DNA from: Epithemia pelagica
Lineage: Eukaryota > Bacillariophyta > Bacillariophyceae > Surirellales > Surirellaceae
DNA length: 64,000 nucleotides
Assembly (NCBI GenBank): GCA_946965045.2
Contig: OX337233.1
Location: forward strand, 1,860,001 to 1,924,000
Direction of reading: 5' to 3'
The notes beneath the pieces are model-generated. The model was given only the letters and a program-made list of their open reading frames with translations. It made no database searches and was not told where the DNA came from. Made by a program: the position numbers and the translations under genes. Of this stretch, positions 18,152 through 28,945 are shown one piece after another (positions within the stretch are counted from its first letter, which is position 1; each line of letters begins with the position of its first letter).

Positions 18152-19776
18152 GTTCTTGCCAGTAGCCATATATCTTTAGTATCGAAACCCGTCGAACCTT
18201 AGATATGTACTTGTTGCGCTTGTAACGAAATGGTAGCTTGTCCATTTTCCGTATCTGCTCAGTTGTCGTGAATATAGGTAACAAAGCTGCCAGAATCGGA
18301 AGTTGATAAATATTTCCCTTGATAAGAAAGTGGCAAGCCATCATCAAAAAGATCAACTGCGTTCAATATATATATCATACCAGCAACCAGTGGCAGAATG
18401 ATAGTGACACGATGAACACTCATAACAGCAATCAGGGTCATCATTGATTCTCTCTGGGCTTGAGTCTTCTTGACAGAGATAGACGCAAGAAACACCGTTG
18501 TTGTCTTTTATTCACCATGTCGGAAACATGAGAAACGAAACGAAAGCACAATCGGGCATCACTTTTACTAAGAGACGAGCAGAGGAGAGTTAGTACAGCG
18601 ACATGCCTCGATCCAATAACAGTATTCGTCCCATGTCCAACAGCCTCGGTAATCGATCGTAATATATCCTGCATTTCATGTCGCGGAGTAATTCTAGAGC
18701 ATGCTTGATGATCGTCATTGACTTCCTGTCAACAGTCCAAAATGAAAGATGTGACCACGTACCTTCCTTTATTAAAAGATGGTCAATGTTGAAAAATGAA
18801 ACTCTCGATTACGATTCCAAAAGAGCCCAGCGGCGGTAAACCCCATGGTCCACTGCAATCCACTGACATCCCCGTAAGATCTCGACCATCCCTTTTTTAG
18901 TGGGGGAGAAGTCCAACCCCACTACAGTTATTTATGCGACTGGGAAATGTGCCCGTCGGAGTCACGCGCGTCGATCCAGCCGACGTAAAGAGTTCTCACT
19001 ATGCTCACTTTTTCCGTACTCGGAACGAGTCCCACAAGAATCGCAAAATTGTGTGGAGCAATGAAGCACCGTGTCGTTCCCTCACCGTATATCGCTCCGA
19101 GTTAATATTCATCACCTAAACCCCCAAGATTAGAGACGTCTGATCGTGGAATCCATTCTCTGCGTGACCAAAAATGTTTTAGTTGCAGCGCCACCAAGCA
19201 ACTGCTTTACTTCCTTCCGACTCGGCACCTTGCGAATTGCGACAGGTAACGAAAACAACCCATCCTTCCCTTCCTCTTCGATAGAAAAGAAGCTCATATC
19301 TTCCAAAAACAACTCCGTATCGAAAGTTCGCTCGGAATTCATGGCAGTGGACCTCTTCCCATGAGAGGACTGTCCCAACAATCCAACTCTCGTGGAAAGT
19401 GCAAGTATGGGCTCTTAGTTTTACTGGTTTTTTTGGCTGCATATGATGTTTCCTTTTGAACAAAATCCCCATCATTCAAGAAAATTGAAAAGTTTGACAT
19501 ATTGGATGTGTTCCCACCCCGACGCCTCGATACTCGATACAACCCGTTTGGCAAATATACTCTTTCCATTGAATCCGACGACAGTTAACCGGAATCTTCC
19601 TCCGTCTCATTTGGTGGGCGGAATTTTTACACCATTTGAGTCGTTGAATCAGTTCTACAAGCGTATGCAGTAAACTAAAGCCTGCAACCTGGTCGATAAG
19701 GACAATACATGGGTCCATTGGAAGCATATGGAGAACGGGCGTTGCAACCACCGAAAAGAATGTCATTTTCCGACCT
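18152..19776. other. Intergenic stretch without a supported gene
   Basis: I see AT-rich DNA, short unconnected open frames and no family signature. An 8-bp perfect stem with an 11-nt loop lies at 18898-18924 (TAGTGGGG ... CCCCACTA). A minus-strand frame at about 19130-19340 could encode about 70 residues but has no motif or supporting context. Confidence 0.5.
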
Positions 19777-21156
19777 CTATTGCAGTTCCGACAAGTGTTG
19801 AAGGAGCTTCTTATCTTCAATGCGGTATCTCAGGGAAAGGATCTTTTGTGGTCTTGTATCCTGCGCGAGCTCCAAATCATGCAGCAATGCCATGTCTCGC
19901 TCTATACTAGTTCCGCTGGACTTGGCTCGTATTTCCTTGAGAGCTGCAGTTCGAATGGCAACGACATGGAATTCCGTCTCTTCAACCTGTTCGAGGGGTA
20001 AACTTCCATTGCGTCCAACACAAAACTCGTCGCCACCATCATTGATGTTCAGCATGACGCAATGATAAGGATTGTCGATTGGACAAAAGCCAAACTGTAA
20101 AAGATAGAGAGAATTGTCGAGTTTGTTGTATTCTTCCCAGACCCACTCGGATAAATTGCGGTCTGCTTTGACAACTAAGCCGGAGGACGTAGACAACGTC
20201 GCAGAAAAGAAGGTATGGGAGGCCGTCTCCTTCTCACGATCTTTGAGAATGTGGTACTCGTGAAAGGAGCGAGGATTTCCGAACCGTGGAGCATGATTAA
20301 TCATGTCGGCCATTGGTACCAAAGCTACCTTTGCTTGCTGTTGTTCCTGTGCGTGGCGGTTACCGTTGAAAAGAAAACTGCAGTGCGAGGTGACCAATGC
20401 ATAGCTATATTCATACATTTCTTTGGTCCAACAGTTGGTCTCCATTGCCATCATCTTGGATACTATGGCCCATTCCGATTGCCTCATTCGTTTTTCCTCC
20501 CTTCCCATGTACGCCAAAGACTCATCGTCCAGCAGGGCAATCTCATCATCTGTGAACGAAGACAGCACAGGAATGATCATAAAGTGCGATGTTATTTTGG
20601 AGTTTGCAGCCTCTCCCCATTCCTCCACTTGTGATCCCCACAAGAGATCTATATAGGGTGTGAAGAAAAGCATGTAAGTAGTCGCCGAAAAGGAGGAAGG
20701 TTGACACCGATTGAACATCAAGGTGACCGCCAAAACTGCAAAATCAGAGAGCAGCTCAAAGTCTTCGTCGTAACGGGCCGTGTCTCCTCTCTCTTTGTAT
20801 GATTGGTGAAGAGCAGCTCGAACCGTCTCAGGTGTCAAGTGAAGATTAAATGGGATGTCCAACAGCTCTGTTCCTTCCTTGAGTTGGACTTGTTGACCAT
20901 CCACGAGAGAATCGATTGGACGGATCGACAGAGCATGACCATAAGCGTCGGTGTACACTAGATCCAGACGTTCATGCATCTTTCCTCCATGACTCTGAAA
21001 CCACTGCACAAAGCGCGTTTGGATGCCAAGGAGCTTCATGTTGTAAGTCTTGTCATCACCGTGCTCGGAGTCTCGTCGAGGCCTCACGATGTATAAACCA
21101 AGAATGACAGCCATCAAGGCTGAAAGGAATGCAAATGTCCTCTCTGAAGTTCTCAT
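19777..21156 (-). CDS. SET-domain protein lysine methyltransferase-like, membrane anchored
   Basis: 459 residues from the ATG at 21156. One N-terminal hydrophobic anchor (residues 8-24) is followed by Arg-rich sequence. The body has the SETD3/Rubisco-LSMT type SET layout: IDSLVDGQQVQLKEGTELLDIPFNLHLTPE at the N-SET, ALVTSHCSFLF, then VALVPMADMINHAP at about residues 278-290 (the conserved N-H pair that binds S-adenosylmethionine). A C-terminal helical region follows, resembling the substrate-binding domain. The predicted role is lysine (or histidine) methylation of a protein substrate, possibly in the secretory or plastid-membrane system. Its start codon is about 160 bp from that of the RtcA gene on the other strand. 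Confidence 0.75.
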   Translation of the reverse strand: MRTSERTFAFLSALMAVILGLYIVRPRRDSEHGDDKTYNMKLLGIQTRFVQWFQSHGGKMHERLDLVYTDAYGHALSIRPIDSLVDGQQVQLKEGTELLDIPFNLHLTPETVRAALHQSYKERGDTARYDEDFELLSDFAVLAVTLMFNRCQPSSFSATTYMLFFTPYIDLLWGSQVEEWGEAANSKITSHFMIIPVLSSFTDDEIALLDDESLAYMGREEKRMRQSEWAIVSKMMAMETNCWTKEMYEYSYALVTSHCSFLFNGNRHAQEQQQAKVALVPMADMINHAPRFGNPRSFHEYHILKDREKETASHTFFSATLSTSSGLVVKADRNLSEWVWEEYNKLDNSLYLLQFGFCPIDNPYHCVMLNINDGGDEFCVGRNGSLPLEQVEETEFHVVAIRTAALKEIRAKSSGTSIERDMALLHDLELAQDTRPQKILSLRYRIEDKKLLQHLSELQ

Positions 21157-21315
21157 CGTCTTTCATTATGATCCGCGGAAGTGACAAAGCATGGGAATCT
21201 TCGGTCGAAAAAGTGGCGGACATGAGGTCAGTCGCACAATATATCTGTGACATAGAACGCATTGGGAATTTGGATCCAATGAAACCTGTCCACATAGAAT
21301 CTTGTGGCGAACATC

Positions 21316-22818
21316 ATGAGAAAAGACGTTTACTTGTTCCACAATTGTTTCCAACTAATTCTGTGTTGCACACACGGCTTTAGTAACAAAGCAACACCGA
21401 TTTCAATCGTAAGAAGAGTTTTATCCACAGGTATTGTGATGAATGCGAAGACCGTGGACCACAATGAGGGCGTCGACCACAACGTTGTACGTCTGGATGG
21501 ATCGACAGGTGAAGGAGGTGGCCAGATTCTGCGGAATGCCATAAGTTATTGCACAATCCTTCAAAAGCTACTTTCAATAACCAAAATCCGAGCGAAACGG
21601 TCCAAACCTGGGCTCAAGGCGCAACATGTGGCATCGATTCAATTACCGGTCCAACTAGCAGGTGGAACGCTGTCTGGAGACTCAGTAGGCTCATCGACCA
21701 TTTCCTACGTTCCTCATGGGGATAATTTCTCAACACAAGACAATTCATACGTCACGAAAGATATTGGAACAGCTGGATCTATCTGTCTGCTTTTACAAGC
21801 TTCCTTGCCGTGTGTGCTCTTCATGAAGTCTTTTCCAGACGAAGGAGAGAGAGTCACATCAGTCGTTGACCCAATTACGACTCGTCTTACCTTGATCGGT
21901 GGCACTAATGCAGCCCTTGCACCGCAATATGACTATTGGAAGGAAGTTTTTCTCCCTATTTTGCATCAACAATGTGGGTTGGATCAAGATCAAGTCGAGG
22001 GTGTTGTGGAACGTCGGGGATACTTTCCGCGTGGTAAAGGCAAAGTTCATGTGAAAGTCAAGTCTCTGACGCCATCCCAATCATTGAATCCTATTCAATT
22101 GACGGAACGAGGAGATTTGGAGTCTGTCCGTATTCGTGCCTTTCACGCGGGCAAATTGCCTCGTCACCTAGCCCAAACCATGGCACAAGCCGCACAACGT
22201 TATTTAAAGGAGCATGGGCTTTGGTTGGACCAGAGAAGAAGTGCAGTAGAAGTCGTCACGGAAACAAATGCCATCGGAAGTGGTTTGGGAATTTTCATTG
22301 TAGCAACTACTACCACGGGTTGCAAATTGGCTGGGTCAGCGCTGTCGTCACCTGGGAAACAGGCTGGCAATGTTGGCATAGAAGCGGCCGAAGAACTGGT
22401 TCGTGCATGGAACGCTGGAGGTTGTGTTGATGAGTGGCTACAGGACCAACTGATTCTCTACATGGCCTTGGCCGATGGGGTTTCCGAAATAATGACTGGC
22501 TGTTTGACACTCCATACGCAAACTGCCATGTGGACGGCCGAGCAGTTCTTGAATGGTCACAACAATCGCAGTGACAACGTCCCACCGTTTGAGGTTCAAA
22601 AGCTCCCAGATGACAAAATAGGAACTAGCGATGAAAACAAAGAAAAAAACACGGAAGGGAAAACACAACGAGCGGACAAAAGACCGAGGCATTCAGCGCC
22701 AGTTAATTTGGTGAATGACGGCGCCAACTACGGCCAAGAGGGTCTCATTCCGGGGAGACACTTGATTCGCTGCAATGGAATTGGTCTTAAAAGGGCAACA
22801 GCTGTGTCAGCTAACTGA
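21316..22818 (+). CDS. RTCA: RNA 3'-terminal phosphate cyclase
   Basis: ATG at 21316 gives 500 residues. A second ATG at 21439 (MNAKTVDH, 459 residues) matches the usual start of the family, and the extra 41 residues may be a targeting peptide. RTC signatures: VRLDGSTGEGGGQILRNAI near the start, KRSKPGLKAQHVASI, DIGTAGSICLLLQ, GYFPRGKGKV, and the catalytic-His box LTLHTQTAMW near the C-terminus. The enzyme converts RNA 3' phosphates to 2',3'-cyclic ends with ATP via an enzyme-AMP intermediate. A C-terminal, Lys/Glu-rich extension of about 90 residues is absent from typical members (about 340-370 residues). Confidence 0.9.
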   Translation: MRKDVYLFHNCFQLILCCTHGFSNKATPISIVRRVLSTGIVMNAKTVDHNEGVDHNVVRLDGSTGEGGGQILRNAISYCTILQKLLSITKIRAKRSKPGLKAQHVASIQLPVQLAGGTLSGDSVGSSTISYVPHGDNFSTQDNSYVTKDIGTAGSICLLLQASLPCVLFMKSFPDEGERVTSVVDPITTRLTLIGGTNAALAPQYDYWKEVFLPILHQQCGLDQDQVEGVVERRGYFPRGKGKVHVKVKSLTPSQSLNPIQLTERGDLESVRIRAFHAGKLPRHLAQTMAQAAQRYLKEHGLWLDQRRSAVEVVTETNAIGSGLGIFIVATTTTGCKLAGSALSSPGKQAGNVGIEAAEELVRAWNAGGCVDEWLQDQLILYMALADGVSEIMTGCLTLHTQTAMWTAEQFLNGHNNRSDNVPPFEVQKLPDDKIGTSDENKEKNTEGKTQRADKRPRHSAPVNLVNDGANYGQEGLIPGRHLIRCNGIGLKRATAVSAN

Positions 22819-22936
22819 ACTATCCCAATGAGAACCTCGAATGGTGTTGCAAAATCGTTGATTTTATCGTCCTGTCCCATAAGTGAACAGGTGGATTCAG
22901 CTCATCTCTTGAGGCATGTAGAGCAGAAAAAGATTT

Positions 22937-23860
22937 TTACGATTCTACACTTGCAACAAACGCTTCCACCGTTGCTTGTAGAGCTTTGTTCACATCGTTT
23001 TGTACCGTTTTCTTGATGGCCGTTCCTCCCTGTTCTTCCATTTTCTCCTTAGAAGAAGGGATAATTCTCATCAACGCCTTTGGAAATTTGACAGAAACCT
23101 GTAAGCTAACGTCAAAAGAAAAAGAGAAACGACTTGGTCCATTCTCCGTTTCGTTGTCGTCGACAGCCGTAGTGTTCTCAACCAATGAGATGATGGACTT
23201 GGCTCGTCCAGATGCGGGCAAGAACACACCCTTTTCTTTGTCGGCATTACCTGTGAGCTGGTTGAACAACCAAACTGCAGGTTTCAAACCCTCGGTTCGT
23301 TGTTTCTCAGCCACAGAAAAGGTGTGGTATTCCTCCATTGCAGTTTGTTCATTGGTCAAAGTGTAAATACCACTAGCAGCTGTTGTGATGAGTTTCAATC
23401 CAGGGAATTGTACAATGGCTTCGACAGAGAGCAAAGTATCCTTTTCCGTAGGTTTGCGTTCATATCCAAAGTACTCGATAGAATCTTCCCACATCTCCAA
23501 AAGCTCGGATGTGGAGTTCAAAAGTTCCAACCGACGTTCCCCTCCTGCGCTGAACAAAAGGTCTCGTGTACTGTCTTGCATCAAAAAGGCTAGGGCAGCT
23601 TCCTTTGATGTACCTTCTGGCAATGGATCTGACACTCCACAGTAATCACCATCAAATATGAGCTCGGCAGTTTCGTGCAAGCGAGTCGCATGCCCCCTCT
23701 CCAAGGCCGACGACACCTTATGCTTCTGAGGCTGCACAGCAAGGGGGACGAAAGCGTTCACGAGGCAGTTGCAGCCGTAGTGAGGAAAACATCCAATTAG
23801 AGCAAAGACGACAAGGAATATCATCGGCTGGTGCTGGATTCTACGGCACGTCATGGTCAT
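22937..23860 (-). CDS. Predicted plastid-targeted protein of unknown function
   Basis: 307 residues. The N-terminus has a hydrophobic signal segment (residues 13-35) followed by NAFVP, which fits the ASA-FAP type motif directing import into complex plastids of diatoms. The mature part starts with a GDYCGVSDPLPEGTSKEAALAFLMQ stretch and later shows alternating beta strands (SRFSFSFDVSLQVSVKFP) and a C-terminal helix. I cannot place it in a named family. It is divergent from the GlcNAc-transferase gene with about 125 bp between start codons. Confidence 0.7.
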   Translation of the reverse strand: MTMTCRRIQHQPMIFLVVFALIGCFPHYGCNCLVNAFVPLAVQPQKHKVSSALERGHATRLHETAELIFDGDYCGVSDPLPEGTSKEAALAFLMQDSTRDLLFSAGGERRLELLNSTSELLEMWEDSIEYFGYERKPTEKDTLLSVEAIVQFPGLKLITTAASGIYTLTNEQTAMEEYHTFSVAEKQRTEGLKPAVWLFNQLTGNADKEKGVFLPASGRAKSIISLVENTTAVDDNETENGPSRFSFSFDVSLQVSVKFPKALMRIIPSSKEKMEEQGGTAIKKTVQNDVNKALQATVEAFVASVES

Positions 23861-23985
23861 CGGCGGCTACTAGGAGGCGAACTCATTTACATGCGTACCT
23901 TGTACCTTGGAAAAGTAGTAAGCGAAATGACGACGTCATTTTTTGCTGCGTAGTCGGAAGCACTAGAGCGACCTATCAGCGTGAA

Positions 23986-25909
23986 ATGGGTCGCTTTTCA
24001 AAAGTCTTTGGGTCGCTATGCCTACCATGGTACATGTCCTCTCAACTTTTCTCTTTTCTCAAATGTCCCTCCCGTCCCACCACCATGCCCAAGATCTTCA
24101 CAACTATCGAAACTGTCCAAGAGTTCAAGGAGCCCTCACCTGGAGAGGTGAAAGGGGTCGTTCCGCCGTCAGAGACGAAGAGCAATGACGCAAGTATCTT
24201 TGTGTCCATTGTCAGCTATCGAGGTAGGTTGGATCCTGAAATGCTGTATTCAATTTCTGCCATTGAAACATTCACTCACAGTCTTTCACATCAGACGGCG
24301 AAAGATGTGGCGAAACTCTCAAATCTATCTTTAAGAATTCAAAACACCCGGAGAAGGTGGTTGTTGGAATTGTCGAGCAGAGCGCTTTTGAAGATGCCAA
24401 GTGCATTGATGAATACTGCAAGTCATATGGTACGAATACCTTTTGTCAACGTTTCATATGAGATGATCCCCGCTCATTCTTGGTTGTCGTCTGTACGGCA
24501 TAATGGTTTGCACACGCATAGGCGCTTCTGTTCTTGTAAAGAAGCAAGGTGATGGGAACATTGGCATTATCATGCGCAATGAGACGGAAGCTCAAAAATG
24601 CCCTCACGCTTCGCAGATCCGACTTTTGGCCCTTAATCACCATGCCTCCAAAGGCCCGATGTATGCGCGCAGTCTAATGCGGAAATTATTGGGCAATGAA
24701 AATTTTTGCTTACAAATTGATACACATTCCACTCTATCACCAGACTGGGATGTTGGCTTGTTGCAAGAATGGCGAATGACAAACAATGAATTTGGGGTTC
24801 TTTCCACCATTCCTGCAGATAGATCTCAGTCGTTCAAAGGCAATCCAGGCGCTGTTCCTCGGCAGTGCACCATTAGCTTTCAAAGCAATGGTGTACCCAA
24901 CTATGAGAGTGCCCCTGATGTATATGTTCAAGACCACTCACGACCTCTGTTGTCCCATGCATGGTCTGCTGCGTTCTCCTTTTCCAAATGTCACTTGGAA
25001 GAAACCGTTCCCTATGACCCATTTTCATTTTACGCCATACCTGTGGAACAGTTTGTCCGATTTGCCCGCATGTGGACACGGGGCTACGATACCTACACAC
25101 CGACAAAGAATTATGTGTCCCATGATTATGGTCAGCCAAACAATGGACACGGTGACCTTGAATGGTTCAAACTCTTCTCGAAGAATCAGTTGCGGACCAT
25201 GGCTATAGATCGGGCGAAATTGATTCTGGAGCTCTCTAGTTTGTCAGAAGAACCAGACAGTATCAATGCGGATAGGGCCAATCTGGGGCTCTATGGTTTG
25301 GGACAACGTCGCTCCCTGGAGCAAATGACAGGCTTTATCAATTTTCAACTGGACCCCCAATCCAAAGGCACTTTCGAAAAAGGACCAGCATGTGTGGAAG
25401 GTCATGCCATGGCTCGATACGATGCAACGATCTCTCCCCTGGCGAATCGATATCACGAAGGTGCAACCAAATTGGATCCATATCCCATTTTTCCACTCCG
25501 CACAGAACCAGTCTTTTCATCCCAACACGTCACATCGGCGGAAGTGGCCAAGCATTTACCGGATCGACTGGATACAGATCATTTAGAAATTGCCGTTGGA
25601 GAGAATTTGCGTGCCAAGGTCGTGGAGAAGGATTCTTCCAAGTTTCACAAGTTGGCGGCCAAGTTGCATCATGATCCTTTGGCCGCAGTAGGACCAGAAC
25701 TGTTGGAGCAATCCAATCTTCCACCCACATCAGTACTACTTGTCTTGTGGATCTTTGGATTGGTCATTTGGTACTTTGTGTTTGCAGTGCAACACCATGC
25801 ATCCGCTCCGTCATCGACGGGGGATGAAAAGAACTGGCTGTCCAAAACAAAAGCCAAAGCATCTTCTGGAGGAACTCGAAGGAAAACAAAAATTGTCAAG
25901 GACGTTTAA
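23986..25909 (+). CDS. Skp1-type GlcNAc transferase (PF11397-like), three exons
   Basis: Exons 23986-24223, 24295-24429 and 24522-25909 join in frame to 586 residues. Intron 1 is GTAGGT...CAG (71 nt). Intron 2 is GTACGA...TAG (92 nt). Landmarks: IFVSIVSYRDGERCGETLKSIF across exon 1/2, KVVVGIVEQ, ASQIRLLALNHHASKGPMYARSLM, FCLQIDTHSTLSPDWD (the DxH/DxD-like site), then HAWSAAFSF and a C-terminal transmembrane segment (SVLLVLWIFGLVIWYFVFAV). These match the family of Dictyostelium Gnt1, which adds GlcNAc to hydroxyproline of Skp1 in the cytoplasm (known). The C-terminal anchor here suggests membrane attachment. The substrate is inferred. Confidence 0.8.
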
Positions 25910-26443
25910 CCTATACTGTCCCGGCGAAAAGAGGTTATTTAGTATCTATAGAAACGTTCATTTCTATCGGCTTCTTTTACTCGTACGTTGTTGTCTTCCT
26001 AGTTCATGGTTTGTAGATAGTCTGGCTGAAGCGGGATGCAGATGCTCCACCAACGAAGAACATCAGACAGTTTCGTCGTATCTCGTTGCATTTGACGCTC
26101 TACCGGTAGTACTATTACGGGAGGATAGAGGAAGATTACCTATTAGTCTTTGCGAGAGGGGTAGGCAAGATCATTAAGCGGGACCTAAATGCCACGAATC
26201 AGAACTGTCACGGCGTGACGTGGAATGCGAACAGTAGAGCATATGGAAGCTTTGTCTGCTTCCATCACCCATCACCATGGAACGATCTTGTCTGCTCTCC
26301 CATTCCCATCCCCTCATCTGAATGGAGACAACCTGTTTTACGCAAGAGAAACCAGCAAGGCTAGAGAAAAGAGAAGTAACTTGTGAGCAACTATCTCGAC
26401 CATCAGACGACCAAGATTTTCCATAGTACCTCGCCCTTCTACA
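25910..26443. other. Intergenic, nothing recognised
   Basis: Between the GlcNAc-transferase stop and the ferredoxin-like start. No conserved motif is seen. It must hold the promoter of the downstream gene. Confidence 0.5.
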
Positions 26444-28750
26444 ATGCGTCTTGGGATTCGTTGTCGTCGACATTCATGGGTAATTATACCTCTTGTTTCT
26501 TTGCTCTTGCTTCGTGGGAGGGGAAGAGAAGGAGGTACTCCTGCAGTGAGCCCGGTGGTCTTTTCCAATCGTGTATTGTTCGCTCATGCTTTGGTTGTTG
26601 TGACAAGGCAACAATCTTCCCACCGACTAGTGTATCGACGCGCTGGCAACGACAAGAAGAAAAATTTAGTGTTCCACTCTTCTTGGTTGTTGGCGACTCG
26701 TTCTAGTAATGAAGATTCTTCCGACCGGGAGGATTCGTGGTCCATTGGCGAAGATTGGAATGCCCGATCGCAGTCGGAAAATGGACCTGTGCGCAGTCAA
26801 GACATTTTTCATCAAGATATTGTCGGTAGGGCTGCGTTTTATATGCAGCAGCAACAACAATCCTGGAATGTTTCCTCCATTGCTTCGAATCAAGATGAAT
26901 GGATGCAACAAGCATTGGATGAAATTCACACGACCTCCGAATACGATATAGATGATGATCATGATCATGAAGCTTCTGACGGGGAGAGTGGAAGTGGGTT
27001 TGACAATTTGGTCCCTATGGACGAGGACAGCGACGACCAACTTACAACCCAGGAGGAAATTATGGATCACGAAATCACACAATTGATTCGTTGCAATCAA
27101 GATCCGATGCAGTTTCTCATTCAACAAGGTCGAGCGCTTGCGCCCCTAACCGAAACCGAGCTGCATCATGTACGACAACTCGTGACACTATCGACTCAAG
27201 AAAATCAAGCTGATGAAGCAGTGACTGCCAATACTGCCTTTACGGGGAGACAATCGCTTGCCGTGGCGACACCTTTTTTCCGACAAGCGATTCGAGATAT
27301 CTTTGAACAGCATGCGACTGTCGCTAGGCGACCCCAAAGTGCTACAAGCACCGCGACCAAGGCAGCACAAGAGACTACAGAGAGTTCCCCTGACGAAAAC
27401 AAGATATTGGATGCAAAGTCGGTAGCCTCGTGGTTGCAGCAATCGTTGTCGATTCCGTCTACACGATGTGGACCACACGATCCTCGCGTCCAGCATATCT
27501 TGTCCAAATACGGTCGTCGGGGGCAGTTGGACTTGGCCGACTTTGAATCCTTGTACCTCCAAGCCGTCGTGGGTCCCCCTTCACGAAACCGCAAAGGCAA
27601 GAGTGGAACGACAAAAACCAACCAGAGTTCGTTCAAGGAGGAAATGTCCGCATCATCCATGACGAGTGATGCGCCCAGCAGTGACGCGGAACAAGAAGAA
27701 GAGGAATTTTACCTTTGGTTGAGACTTATACGTTCCTATGAAATTGACCAAGTTTGGAATGATATGGAAATGCATGACATTGAGCCACCGGCCTATACCG
27801 AGTATAGGGCCAAACTACTGGAGTTGCAAAGGGAGCTTGCAGCAAACGGCAGTGACGGCAACGCTTTGACCTTGAGTGGTGACGAACAAGACTTGTTGTT
27901 CCATGACGAATGTGACATTGAAGAAAGCTATGGCAGTAATGGCAAAGACGATCACGAACTGAATGATTCGTGGAAGAAAGATGACAAAACAGGAGTCTGG
28001 ACTAACACCGGTAAGAGCAGTCATGAACTCATTAAGCTTTGCAGCATTGGCAACGACGGAATCGATGTTCCACCGAAAGATGACAAAAAGAAGGGACAAG
28101 AAAAGAAACTCGCCGTCCCTCTCCGTTTCAAAGATGGTGACTTTGTGTACATCGATGAAGAATCGTGCATTGGGTGTATGCAATGCGCCCTCGCGGCTCC
28201 GAGTTCCTTCCGCATGATCCCATCGAGTGGCCGCGCACGTACCTTTGTTCAAGATACGTCTCCGGCTGTGGCGGCGGCTGTATCGAGCTGTCCTGTCAAT
28301 TGCATGTATTATGTGGGTTTTGATCGGTTGGTAGAGCTGGAACGTGCTCGAGATCACCACGAATTCCCTTCGTCGATTCAACATCATCGACATTTTGGTG
28401 CACGCTATCAACACCAAGCAGGTTCTCAACAAGGCGGAGGAGGAAGAAACAGCCGTCTCCAGACGGAAGCGACTGCGACCCAGTGGATTGGCCACACCCC
28501 CATGTATGTGAGTCGAATGGAATCCAGTGATGCCAATCACAAGGAATCAATTTATCATTACATTCGCAATCAATGTTACAAATCATCTGCGTGTCCACAA
28601 AAGGGTTGCTATGATTGTCCTATGTACAAGAGTGACCCAGAAGCCAATCCCAATTTGGCACGCAAACGCAGAGAAGCGAATCATATAAGGGCCCAGCATT
28701 TCATTAAAACTGGTGTCGCTGATGCTTTTCGAAATACGGCTGATTTATAA
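26444..28750 (+). CDS. Large acidic protein with a C-terminal ferredoxin-like Fe-S site
   Basis: Single exon, 768 residues. The N-terminus has an Arg-rich start and a hydrophobic segment (residues 11-23), then sequence resembling an organelle-targeting region. A long acidic, low-complexity middle follows. An EF-hand-like helical stretch lies around residues 320-370 (VQHILSKYGRRGQLDLADFESLYLQ). From about residue 565, IDEESCIGCMQCALAAPSSF and, 35 residues on, AAVSSCPVNCMYYVGF give the CxxCxxC...C pattern with the ferredoxin fold seen in plastid ferredoxin-like and DnaJ-ferredoxin proteins. The Cys-rich tail (QCYKSSACPQKGCYDCPMY) may bind a second metal. There is no J domain. An electron-transfer or Fe-S sensing role is inferred. 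Confidence 0.7.
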   Translation: MRLGIRCRRHSWVIIPLVSLLLLRGRGREGGTPAVSPVVFSNRVLFAHALVVVTRQQSSHRLVYRRAGNDKKKNLVFHSSWLLATRSSNEDSSDREDSWSIGEDWNARSQSENGPVRSQDIFHQDIVGRAAFYMQQQQQSWNVSSIASNQDEWMQQALDEIHTTSEYDIDDDHDHEASDGESGSGFDNLVPMDEDSDDQLTTQEEIMDHEITQLIRCNQDPMQFLIQQGRALAPLTETELHHVRQLVTLSTQENQADEAVTANTAFTGRQSLAVATPFFRQAIRDIFEQHATVARRPQSATSTATKAAQETTESSPDENKILDAKSVASWLQQSLSIPSTRCGPHDPRVQHILSKYGRRGQLDLADFESLYLQAVVGPPSRNRKGKSGTTKTNQSSFKEEMSASSMTSDAPSSDAEQEEEEFYLWLRLIRSYEIDQVWNDMEMHDIEPPAYTEYRAKLLELQRELAANGSDGNALTLSGDEQDLLFHDECDIEESYGSNGKDDHELNDSWKKDDKTGVWTNTGKSSHELIKLCSIGNDGIDVPPKDDKKKGQEKKLAVPLRFKDGDFVYIDEESCIGCMQCALAAPSSFRMIPSSGRARTFVQDTSPAVAAAVSSCPVNCMYYVGFDRLVELERARDHHEFPSSIQHHRHFGARYQHQAGSQQGGGGRNSRLQTEATATQWIGHTPMYVSRMESSDANHKESIYHYIRNQCYKSSACPQKGCYDCPMYKSDPEANPNLARKRREANHIRAQHFIKTGVADAFRNTADL

Positions 28751-28945
28751 ACACTTTTGAACGAAGAGAATAAGAGTGAAATCGATAACTTGGATTCAAC
28801 TGTCCAGCGACACAATTCCAACTCACAGACCTCCGGTTGATGAGTTCCATATTTCAAAAACACACAAGGCCGTAAATCGTTTTTAACAGCTTCTTCGTTT
28901 ACACATCCTGCTATGTATAAACATTCAGATCTTGTAGTCTTCACA

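Noticed and set aside
18898-18924. Perfect 8-bp hairpin as a possible small RNA or terminator
   Set aside because: It is isolated, with no flanking conserved elements. One such stem is expected by chance in a window of this size.
19130-19381. Minus-strand frame of about 80 codons downstream of the SET gene
   Set aside because: Non-ATG start and no recognisable motif. It is possibly chance or 3' UTR.
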